A model generated the notes under the pieces. The model had not been told where the DNA came from, made no database searches, and worked only from the letters and a program-made list of their open reading frames with translations. A stretch of DNA of 64,000 bases. Origin: Taxillus chinensis (taxonomy: Eukaryota > Streptophyta > Magnoliopsida > Santalales > Loranthaceae). Numbering within the stretch: position 1 is the first letter of the stretch; each line of letters opens with the position of its first letter. A program made the position numbers and the translations under genes. Positions 47,418 through 57,951 of this stretch are shown piece after piece. The stretch is from assembly GCA_023512835.1 (NCBI GenBank), contig CM042088.1, positions 41,936,271-42,000,270 on the forward strand, in the 5' to 3' direction.

Positions 47418-49790
47418 TCAATACTCATTGTAACTGTCATAATAATATCCATCTTCTTCTTCTTCTTCATCATCATCAGCATCATCATCATCATCATCAT
47501 CATCATATGGATAGCCGCCGTTTTCATCCCTAGTAGACTTATCCTCTGCACCTTCAACCCGAGACTTCTTGGAGTTATCTACCACCTGTTTGGACAATAC
47601 ATTAAAACAAAACAAAAAAACATGGACATTCAGAGGAAGAAACCCATAAATCTACACAACTAATGCAGGATTATAGAAGATGAAAATGTTGTCTATGTCA
47701 AGCATGAAAAATTTTCAATCAGCAAAGTTTTTTCTTTCGTCTGAAAAATGAAGTACTTCAATGCATTTGCATATCTGGCTTTCTTATTTTTAAGAATTCA
47801 GATAGGCTACATCATATCACTTCTCCTGGTTTTGTATAGCTTCAGGCCAAGGTACGTTCTGTGATCATGAACAAAATAACAATAATGCAACTTTTGGTCC
47901 TATAATCCATAATATATCCCATCTCCCTGGTGTATAACATGTCAATGATAAAACTACAAACATGGCATGGATTTAACAATATGAGTTAAGAAAATAAATT
48001 ATGATGCAGTAAAAATTTTACACCAAAGTGACATTTTTGATGTGCAGCTTCATTTGGATTTTCATATTTTCATTCTATCCTCAGATATGGTTTTGATTGT
48101 GTATTTTAATGCTCTTCTAAATGGTCAGATTTCATTTTTTTGGTCCTTTTTTACAATCTATATATGTATTTTCAAACAACCCAAAAATATTATATTTGTC
48201 ACCTCATGTAAATATAGCATTTGAGTCCTCAAGAAATTTGTGCTATATAGGTTCAATATCATCTCAAACTTCAATTGGCTATTCATTTCATCTAAACATC
48301 ACATTGTCTATTAAAAAAATATGGAGGTCTGATCATTACGAGTACATGCATGTAATATTTTTTAATCATAATTCATGCACATAAGAGGCATAAAAATGTA
48401 AAATAAAAGAAACAAAAATAAACGTATGACATGCAAGTGAAAAATGTACATTTTCATCCGAGAGCTCTTCTAGTGCATCGTAATTGATTTTTGAATTGCG
48501 CCTCTGCAAAAGGTTAATAATTACATGAAAAAAATAGATACATCATATAATGCACACATATTGGACAAAATTAATATTAAATAGAACAAATGATAGCAAC
48601 CATAAAAAAAAATTATGAAGATTTGATCATATTATGACCTTAAAATTGATACTTGCATATATATTTTTTTTTACCATAATATAAGTACACAATATATTTG
48701 ATAAGAGACTTAGACATAATGTTGAACAAGTGAATAAACAAAATAAAAATGAATACATGATGGACAAGTGAAAAACGTACATTTTTATCCGAAAGCTTTT
48801 CTAATACATCATAATTAATCTTTGAATTACGTCTCTGCAAGAAATCAACAAATGTACATCATATGATGCACACACATATTAGACAAAAATAATGTTAAAC
48901 ACAACAAATGATAATGGTCATATATCAACATATATAAGGAATGTAGCAAGATCTAGCTTATAATGCATACATACCTTCTTAGTCTCCATTTGATGAGTAG
49001 CTTCGGCAGCAATTTGGGCAGCACCTAATTTCCTCACTTCCGCACCTTTTTTTGTTTGCCTCCCCTGTCAGTCGGTCAAAACTAAGTTTAATAACAGCCA
49101 TGGAAATAATTGCAACATATTTTACTCATAAATGAACAGGGACAAACGAATATGGAAGTAGAATCTGAAAGATAAACAACAGTATTTTAGACAGCAAAAA
49201 TTTGATAAACTATAATGTAGGATAGCACAGTGTTAACAGAAAAAACAAATCACCTTTGATTTTGTCACATTAGCTTTCGCAGCCTTAGCAAGCTTCCATG
49301 CAGCTTGCAGTTCCTCGGGACGGCCACAAAAATTAGCCTCAAAAGCTTTCTTAGCAGCTACTGCATCTGCTTCCTTAGTTGCTTGTTGCTGTTATCAGTT
49401 GAATCACAAATGATACATGAGTAATCAGATTCAGTACCATGTACTTGAACCTGGAACAGAGAAAGTAAGCGAGGCTCTAGAATGCATATGGAAAAGTATC
49501 ATAATACAAATCACCTCAAGATAGTCCTTGTTCAGTGCTTCCCAAATAATCTTCTTGTAATGTTTCTCCTCCTCCTTGTGAAGATACCTGTCAACCTATA
49601 GAATGCCCCAACTTTTTAGCGAAAGTTTACAAACTAAATGAATTACACGGATGAGCTGCTTTGAATGACACATCCAAAAATATATGTACACAAGGCAAGA
49701 TAGAAATAAAAGTAAAAGCATTCAACTGCCTACCTCATTATCATCAATATCAGAAAGACTTTCTAATTCATTCACGGCTTTACTACTCAT
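47418..49790 (-). CDS. N-terminally truncated BRF1-like (TFIIIB) protein
   Basis: BRF1 is the TFIIB-related subunit of RNA polymerase III factor TFIIIB. Exons: 49802-49734, 49595-49515, 49388-49254, 49064-48975, 48834-48781, 48503-48450 and 47585-47418. All are phase 0 with GT-AG borders. Starting at the first Met (49790) gives 212 aa. 'ESLSDIDDNEVDRYLHKEEE' and 'HYKKIIWEALNKDYLE' form the C-terminal TBP-binding homology block. A Lys/Ala-rich helical stretch follows, then the doubled exon 'RRNSKINYD', and an Asp/Glu-rich tail partly coded by a GAT repeat. The zinc ribbon and two cyclin folds of full BRF1 are absent, and the next 6.6 kb upstream do not contain them. It could be an expressed short paralogue, a captured fragment or a young pseudogene; the open frame and clean splice sites argue against long decay. 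The true 5' end is unknown. Confidence 0.7.
48440..48900 (-). repeat. Tandem duplication carrying a 54-nt coding exon
   Basis: Two copies of at least 150-200 bp, offset 331 bp, each contain an 18-codon exon (48834-48781 and 48503-48450) plus flanking intron sequence ('atcatat(a/g)atgcacaca' and neighbours). The exons differ at 10 of 54 bases: 7 silent and 3 amino-acid changes (V/A, K/E, K/E). All 10 are transitions, and at 9 of them the upstream exon (48781-48834) has the A/T state. Confidence 0.9.
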
Positions 49791-50349
49791 TTCATCAACT
49801 TCCTGCAATTTCACCATCAAGACTGTCATTACTAATAGCATGTTTTACTGAGATCTCACCAAGAGGGTAAGAGTATGTAATATAGCAATACTTGTTGGCA
49901 CATTCAAAGATGTTATCAAATTAATTAATAAAAAAATAAAGGCAAGAAAGAAGGGATCTATAGAAAACCTAATGGGGTTATATTTTTTTTTTTAGTATGA
50001 TACTTATATGTATAACATATTGCTTGCAAATTTCACCGGCAAGCATGAAAGGCTTTACCAACAAAAGTGCTGGGACAAAAGATACCAAAAACATTTGTAA
50101 GATGATAAATTAAAATTTTTAATAAATAAATAAAATAAAAAGGAAACCCTGTGTCACACTCACACCATGTGTGCTGACTATATCAATCCATAGTTACCAT
50201 TCTACCCAGTAAGCCTATAGATCACCTAAAAATCTCCATGTGAGATTTTAAGCCTCAGAAAGAAATTTAAAATAAATATAAAAGCACAACAGATAACCAA
50301 AGCATAGTTTTCTTCATAATATAAATTATAACTGCATGCATTATGATAC

Positions 50350-50423
50350 CTGGTAAAAGCCAAGGATTTCAGATTTCTTTCGGATGCTGGTGCACCGAAT
50401 CCTAACACACGACAAGGACAAAC
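50350..50423 (-). other. Exon-like segment upstream of the BRF1-like gene
   Basis: The segment is bounded by 'gtggcag|' and '|gtatcat' splice-like sites on the - strand and is 74 nt long. One frame joins in phase to the first BRF1-like exon (...KKSEILGFYQ). A different frame reads 'GFGAPASERNLKSLAF', which loosely resembles the ASERN-type motif at the end of hAT transposases. No Met precedes it in the joined frame. It may be a leader exon or a transposase scrap. Confidence 0.25.
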
Positions 50424-50449
50424 CTGCCACAGTTGAATTATCACAGTTT

Positions 50450-52557
50450 GTTTTGTTTTGCTATTTTACATTGAAGACAGCTAGTGCCGACTGAGTAGAC
50501 ATGCAATTACCGGAACATGTTTATATAAAACTTTGGGATTATATTTATAATGCATATTTAATTTACGTATAAATGTATAAGAAAATTGAGGGTATAGAAC
50601 TATATTGATGGAGGGGACAGAGAGCAGGGATGAGAGATCGACACATACGTATGTTCCACAGTTTCTGCAGTAATCGTATCAAACCCAGGAACATGAAGCG
50701 ACAATCATCCATATATATAATCGTGGGGATGAGGATACTTAAACAATTTTTTGTCATGTTTTTCCCAGAATACCCTTTTAACATTAAGTTAATATAATAT
50801 TTTATTTTAGTTTTTATGCGTCAAAATATTTCCCTTTTTTGTTGTTGTTGTTGTTTTAAAATCAAATTAGTTTGTATTATCAAATTCAAACTACACTTAC
50901 CTTTTTTTCTTTTTTTTTTTCTTTTGGGGGGTGGGTTCTCTTCAACCCTTTATCTTACGCGTTAAGCCTGCGTACAACTGAGACGAGCATAAACTTTTGG
51001 GGTTGGGCTATAAATGGCGTGGTTTCTGAATGTCTCGGGTCCCGGAGATCTACTGCGACACAGGGAATTGGCAGTGTAGGCTGTGTAGCAGTGCCGTGGG
51101 TTGACGCTAGGCATATGCCACGAGCCGAGAATTCCACTCAGCGTTTAGTTGCATTTGCGAGAATAAGTTTATGAGAATTGACTTTAATGACTTCATCGTT
51201 TTAAATACACGTAAATTGGTTTCATATTGTCTTAAATGACGAGAATAATTTTAATTTTTGATCGGTTTGTATTAGAAATAATTAAATCTCTTTTTCATAA
51301 TCAAATTCACAACTAGTGATATGTTTTTTTATTTTAATCGGGCTTATTAAAATAACTACATATCAGTTATGCTTTTCACATTATTTCTCTCAAAATAATA
51401 CAAATGCTAATTTGAATTGTGTTACTGGGAGACAAGCCGAATGGCCAGGGCATGCCAAATAGGTGCAAATCATTTGTTCAATTTTTTTTTGATTTATTTA
51501 AAAAAAATTAATCTCATTTGTATAGTTGTTGAAGATAGCAAAGTAATTGATTGGTTTACTATTATATGTGATTTATAAGGAAGGCATAAAGTTTAAAGGT
51601 ATTGTTGGCTTTAATATATCAAAACTAAGTAAGTCTTTTTGTGAAAAATCATATGGATATTTCTACTTTATAGTGATGAATCAAATTGGAAATAATTTAT
51701 TTATGGTCATAATTCCATTGTCAGTGAGAGAGAGACTTTCATGAAGGTAAATATGTATTGATTTGGCCGATTAAGGGTATTTCAGCAATTAACCACTCAT
51801 TTTTTCTATTTTTATATATCTAAATTATTTTTTACCTTCTTATATAAATATACACTACAATAAATTTCCTTAATCACACTCTATATAATTAAAATAATAT
51901 TTTATATTACTTTTTATTTAATAATACTTTTTTATAATTTAATATGAAATCAAAGTAAAAGTTATAGGAAAGGTGAAGAAGAAAAGTGAGAGAAATTTTT
52001 TATATATAATTTAAAAATTATAGGAAGTTAACAGTATTTCATAATATATTGAAAAATAATGTATAAATCTTATAGAAAAAGCTAAATATAGAGCTTCTAG
52101 TATAAGAATTATTTTTTAATTTTTATTTTTTTTTCACTAAATATAAAAAAAACAGTCTTCTAAATAAATTTTGCTACTAGTATTATAACCACGAATCAAC
52201 TCTTCATGATTAAATATAAGTTTTATTTGTATTTTATGAAAAATGTTTTTTTTTAGGGAGGGGGGGGGTTGAAGTTCGATTTTGTTTTTTTAATATGCGT
52301 GCGATATGATTCACTTTGCTCGATCTAGTGAATTTGGCTGTGGGCCTGTGGCTGTGCAAAGCAATTAATGAATTTGCTTTTTTCTTTGATTCAATTTTTA
52401 ATCGATTTGGTTTAATGACATCCAAATTAAATTGGCTTTACTGTAGCATGCAATTATCACCAAATTAGAAAGGTGGTGTAGCATCACCAAAGCATGCGTG
52501 GGTTAATATATATATAAAATTGTACGTAATAGCATGTTATTATTTAATTCCTGAAGT
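50450..52557. other. Spacer with a GC-richer patch, no gene seen
   Basis: Mostly AT-rich. A patch at about 50930-51170 is clearly GC-richer than its surroundings (for example 'gtctcgggtcccggagatct') and open in more than one frame, with no recognisable product. It could be a transposon end or inserted foreign or organellar DNA; I cannot tell which. Confidence 0.4.
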
Positions 52558-52743
52558 AGTTAAATATTTTAATAAATTTATGTATATAAAATAATATTAG
52601 ATAAAAATTCAACTCGAAATTTGTGTCTTAATTAAAATTTTTATTAAATATCAAACTTTAAGATACAAACTAGTTAAATTTGACTAGCTAATTTGTGGCT
52701 AAACTATTATTTCATGTATATAAATTTATTAAAATATTTAACT
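52558..52743. mobile_element. Palindromic MITE-like element, 186 bp
   Basis: 'agttaaatattttaataaat' at the left end is repeated inverted at the right end. The match continues about 44 bp inwards with a handful of mismatches, leaving a central loop of about 95 bp. It lies in AT-rich DNA and codes for nothing. No firm target-site duplication is visible, so superfamily is open; a strongly folding inverted repeat is seen directly. Confidence 0.65.
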
Positions 52744-54299
52744 ATTTCCCTCTTATATAAAATGTGTAGCACGCAAAAGAAAAAAAGGTGAGAACCGAAT
52801 GGTTTTGGCCCATGCTGTATATATGAATTTGCCTTTTCTCCTCTTCTCTTATGGAACGTAATGGTTATGGCTCATGTTGTATATGTAAAATACATTGAAC
52901 TATGCATACGTCAAATGCTTGGATGTGTGATTTTGCACATTGTTCACGCTAGTAGTATCCTTTTAGATTTTAGGAATGTGGCCTATGATGGTTTTGGTAA
53001 TATTTGGTTCAATTTTGAGTTTGGGTTTTAGAAGGTAATTTTGATAATTTTATGTGGCTTATTTAGTTTAATGAGTAAAAATAAAAATATTTAAAATGAA
53101 AATAATAAAATAATAACATTAATATAAGAGGAGGAGACATTTTTAGCGGGTAGGTTTACATATCAAGCAAAAATAAGAAACATATAAAAGAAAGTGAAGA
53201 GATAAGAGATTTAGGAAGAACTTTGAGAATTCTTGAAGAATTGATGATCTGATTGATATGATGAGTTCAAGTAGGTGATTATCTATTTCTTCATCACTCT
53301 TACATTTCTATCATGTTTATTATTGATAGAAACATTTGTTTAATTATTGCTTTGATGTGAAAATCTTAGATATTGAGATAACCTAAAAAGAATGGTTTGA
53401 TTTGTTTTGATTGAAAATGTCGAATAATATGATATCATAACCTCTGATATATTGTAATTGTGCTTAGAAAGACTGCTTTTGATGTTGGATTGATTATAAT
53501 TGGCATTGAATCTTAAATTGGTTGATATGAAATCTTATTTGATGATTTTAGTTAAAAAGATGGTTATTGTTTATGTTTGATTGAAAACTTAGATAATTTT
53601 GTTGTATATGCCATGTATTGACTAATATTGAGCCTAAGAGATGATGATATTTTGATGTTGGAATAGATGGGATTCTCGCTCGCGAGTTTTAAGACAAGAT
53701 ATATGATGACACGATAGGCCAGGATTGGTTTACAAAGTTAGTTTCGAAGAAGTAAACAATGATACTCTATCGTTTCTAATGCAGAAGGCAAATTATTTGG
53801 TTGAAGGTTATGAGAAAGTCATTGCGCTGCTTGCAGCACTCATGATATAATATTAATTTTGCTTCATTAATGGCATGCCCATAACAGTGAAATTTTAAGC
53901 CTAAGATCCAAAACCTTAGTTATAGAGGTATTTATATCCAACACAATTGTTAAAAATATATGTCCAAGAGAGAGATGCATATCTTCAAAAGAGAGCATCA
54001 AAAGATATCCAAATATAATACTTTATCTTCCGTCACACATTCATAATTGTCCAAGCACATCATCCTAGATTGTATGTTCCTTTGTAGTTTTAGTCAAAGT
54101 TTAAAAAAAAAAAAGTTTCCTCATTTTATAAAAGCTTCCCCCATACACCGTATTTCGTGAGAGATTTTGTGAGTGTATAGGCTTGTTAATAATAACCTTC
54201 ATAAATTAACAATGTGATTTTATTTATAATACTTGCAATTATTTATATAAAGAATGCTTATATACCTAGTAATTTCTTCCGTACTTATTTATTATTACA
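52744..54299. other. AT-rich spacer, no gene seen
   Basis: No protein-like frame, RNA gene or bounded element was recognised. The stretch has moderate complexity, with repeated 'gattgatatgatg'-type phrases only. Confidence 0.45.
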
Positions 54300-54307
54300 A
54301 TCAAAAG

Positions 54308-54844
54308 CATAGTTATTAGAACCGAACTGGACCGCCGGTCGAACCAGTGACTCGGCCACTTAATTGGTTTGGTTTTTCAATTGGACCGTTTCGCAAAAAA
54401 AATTGGAGAAATCCGACTGACCCGGCAGGTATTTTGTAACCCGGCCGAGTTTTACAGAACCGTCCGATTTTTAAAAAAATTATAAAATATTATTTAATTT
54501 ATTTTATAATATAATTTTAATTAAAAATTAATGACTAATATTGACATTTCACTTCAATATCCTTTCAAACTTTATTCAAATTTTATTTTACTATGAATTT
54601 ATGTCACTAAACTTTTAAATTTATTAAAAATTTATGTTAGAAATATATATTAAAAATAAAAATATATATTAGAAGCATAATTTTAATATGTTAGTTTAAA
54701 ATATTTATTTTTTATTCATATATATATTTATATATAATTATTAATTATATGATCGGTTCGACCACCAACTCGATGGTTAAACCAGTGACCCAATCACCCG
54801 GTGCCTTAGCCGGGTCGATATCCGATCCGATTCTGATAACTATG
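54308..54844. mobile_element. hAT-type MITE, 537 bp, with 8-bp target duplication
   Basis: The ends 'catagttattagaaccg' and 'cgattctgataactatg' are inverted repeats (15 of 17 positions match). The element is flanked on both sides by 'atcaaaag' (54300-54307 and 54845-54852), an exact 8-bp target-site duplication. GC-rich 'cccgg'-bearing subterminal arms enclose an AT-rich noncoding core. The structure is complete; the transposase would have to come from elsewhere. Confidence 0.85.
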
Positions 54845-55205
54845 ATCAAAAGAGATCAAAAGGTTAATCTTTTATGCATAAAAATTTTAGAGAGATTTAT
54901 TTACCCTCTTCTATATCTCTATAGAAGTTAAAAAATAGACATAGTAGGTGACCTTGATTCATGTGTTTGTGTATGAAAGAGAGGAAAAAATAAAAATAGC
55001 AAAATTTAACCTCAAATTTGTAAACGAAGTAGACACTAATCTATTAGTGAATTTCTTAGGCAAATGTTGAATTTTTGTCATTCATAGAATATATTGACTA
55101 AATTACGTATATCTTACTTTTTATATTTTTGCATTTACTATCTTGGTGGTTACTTGTTGATGATTAGCCACATTGAACACTCAAAATAATCTTAATAAAC
55201 CTTGA

Positions 55206-55860
55206 ATTCTAATTTTTTTTAGGGGGAAGAGAAAATTTAATTTAACAGAAACAAAAGATTATAACAATTACAGTTCAACTAGTCTCTTAGGGTCAAATTA
55301 AAGCTAACAAAGCTCTCTTGGGACCTCTGTAAAATCCTCCCGTAGAAGAGCATCTCAAGAGAGACTTTGTCACGGAGGAAAAACAAAAGAAACATGGAAA
55401 AGAAAATTGCACAAGAAAAAGACATAAACGGCATTGGAAGCTTACAAACAAAAATAAGAATAATAGCTGGTAATTAAAATAAATTAGATGGCACATCCTT
55501 TGACAATACTGCACAACCAGGCACTACCAGATTAGAGAAGGCAAGGTGGGAACCCACAAAACACGCCATGAAATGACACTACACATCAAGACAACAGAAC
55601 ATTGGGCAGCGACACCCGATGTAAACGTTGATGACAGAAAGTGGAGCCCTCCCAATCCATTGATCCTATTGCCACAACCAAGCCCGTTTGAGGGGCAGCA
55701 AAGCTGTTCCAGCAAGCGCAGCCATGCACCACCAATCTAGAAACCGAAGGCAGGGACGAGACTCACCCTGTGGATCATAGAGAAAGACCTGCACACACAC
55801 CCTAGCTACACAACTGTGCCATCGCGCTGAAAGGAGGAGCCGACCCAGGCCAATAGATAA
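55206..55860 (-). mobile_element. Possible retroposon or LINE 3' fragment
   Basis: On the - strand, GC-richer sequence (55860 to about 55520) grades into T-rich DNA. It ends '...tctcttccccctaaaaaaaa' at 55206-55220, as a reverse-transcribed copy with a short poly-A tail would. No intact reverse transcriptase or RNase H motif is recognised, and no target duplication was confirmed. A dead noncoding transcript copy is also possible. Confidence 0.3.
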
Positions 55861-56459
55861 AAATGTGAAATTAAGATATTCCCTACAGAGATATTTTCTT
55901 ATTCCCTCGTGCTATGTGCCACACTCACAAACACTCTTACTTTGAGAGTCATATTTTCTTCTTCGCAAAAAATAATTATTAGATTATCATAATCCACACT
56001 ATGATTACTTAATCAAATTACCATGGCAATAATCAATTCTGGATACGGCAAATCCGGAGTCTGATATCACCACGGATATGAAGTTAAATTGCCCAAAAAA
56101 AACGAGCAAATATTAACAGTTTGCCCACTAGCGCCCACCCAATTGCCGGGGGTCTAGTTAGTTACGGGATGTCAGGATATGGAAAAACGTAGATCGTAAG
56201 AATCATCAAAAACAGGGAAGAAACATAAAATGGGTACAGACTATGATTCTTTACAACTAAAATTATCAAAAGTTTTCCTTAAATTATCTACTGTGTGTCA
56301 GCATCAACCGGCAAGTCGACATATTACACAGATTTGCCTTAAGATTGTCTTTTGCTTTCGGTTCCTGGGACCTCCACACTGAAGTGGCACTTCTGTCTAT
56401 GATGACAAAAACTTCACCTAGAACCTCTATCAATATGCCAAACACTTAGCAACATTCCG
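55861..56459. other. Probable 3' UTR and downstream spacer of the WNK gene
   Basis: Sequence just downstream (- strand) of the WNK stop codon has moderate base composition down to about 56100 and no open frame of note. It is most simply the 3' UTR. Confidence 0.4.
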
Positions 56460-57915
56460 TTAATGTTTGCGTCTTATGTGGAAGAGCACCAACTTCAACA
56501 GTTTCCTGTACTTTCCAGCTGCTGAACGCTTCGCCCTCTCATTCATCCGATGCTTGGACTTGAATCGCCTTGACTTCTGAGGGGTTTGTTCATCCTCATC
56601 CTCCAACGTGTTGTGATAAAACAAACGACCTTCTGAAAAAGAATTTGAAATGTTCAATTGGACAGTACAATTCCTGCAATGTGATGCTGTCATTACCATA
56701 TTTTCTTCTTCAAGTGTTTCCTGATCCGGTTGTTTGCATTCACTGTGGCAGTGGTTCTGTCCAGAGCTCACTAAGATGGACCCATAGCCCTCATCTTGAT
56801 CCCAAATTTCCTTAAAATGCAAAGCATCCAAGTTCACATGATTTGCCTCATTCTCATTTACTTGGTATGTGACCTCCTCAAAGCGGCCATGCTTCGTAGA
56901 ACAGGAACAATAGAAAACCTCTAAGTTGTCATCACCCAGACCATTGGGCATAAACTTTACGGGGATGTTGGAGGCGTGGTTGAATTTGGAAGCGCATTTT
57001 TGGCAGGAGTTTGAATTTACCGAGTGAGGAGCCTCTTTGATTCCAGTCCTCGGCTTCCACTTGGGTTCCAAGGAAGCAATCTCTCCGTCGATCATATCTG
57101 CTATTTCAGACACGTCTTGGTCTGTAATTTCAAGCTCCGTGACCATTTCGGTAGCAACACTCAATGCTGTGTCCATCTGGATGTCAAATGGGAAGTAAAT
57201 ATTCCTGACCCGCTCTGAAAGGAAAAACTTCAGCTCATTAATCAGGGCAGTACAAAGAGTTTGTCCAAACAGAAGAGAAAATAGGAGGATTTTAGTTGGT
57301 ACTTTTATCCCTATAAAAGCCTTCATCTGCAATTCTGAGCCTTAAAAAAATGGAATCATTTTCTCTCTTCTTTCCTTTGATGCTTATGTTGACATTTTGA
57401 GAATGTTCGTCATCATTATAGTCAAAAAGCTCAATCTCAGTAGGTTCAATATCAGTTAGATGGCCACTCATCCCGTTTTGAGTTCCAAGGTTGAAGGCAA
57501 CAGAGCATTGGTTAGTATTTACCAAGTAGCCATCACAAGGCTCAGTGCTAGGTTGCCTTAACAAACGGCTCATGGCATTGAAGTCTCTCTGGGACTTAAT
57601 TGGCGTCAAGTCAGATTCACGATCATCTATTTGGAGGAATGAATCTTCCAAGAGCTCCCTCGCTGAGAGCCTAGAGGACACAGTTGCTAAACATTTTGCA
57701 ACAAATTGTTGCACCTCTGGATCCTTCACTTTATACAAAGCTTCAGGTTTCTTCCCCTAGAGACATGAAGACATTAAAAAAGAGAAAAAAGGGGGGAGAG
57801 AGAGAGAGAGACTAACTGAAATAACTCTATTGTAGATCTGAACAGGATGGGTACATTCTGTATATGGATATTCAAAGGTGACCATCTCCAAAATGCACAT
57901 CCCAAAAAAAGAAAA

Positions 57916-57951
<36 letters not shown>

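Noticed and set aside
47403..47663. 86-codon + frame with an Ile run
   Set aside because: Antisense of the acidic-tail exon of the BRF1-like gene.
50226..50784. 72- and 73-codon - frames considered as missing BRF1 N-terminal exons
   Set aside because: They contain no zinc ribbon or cyclin-fold motifs and do not connect in frame.
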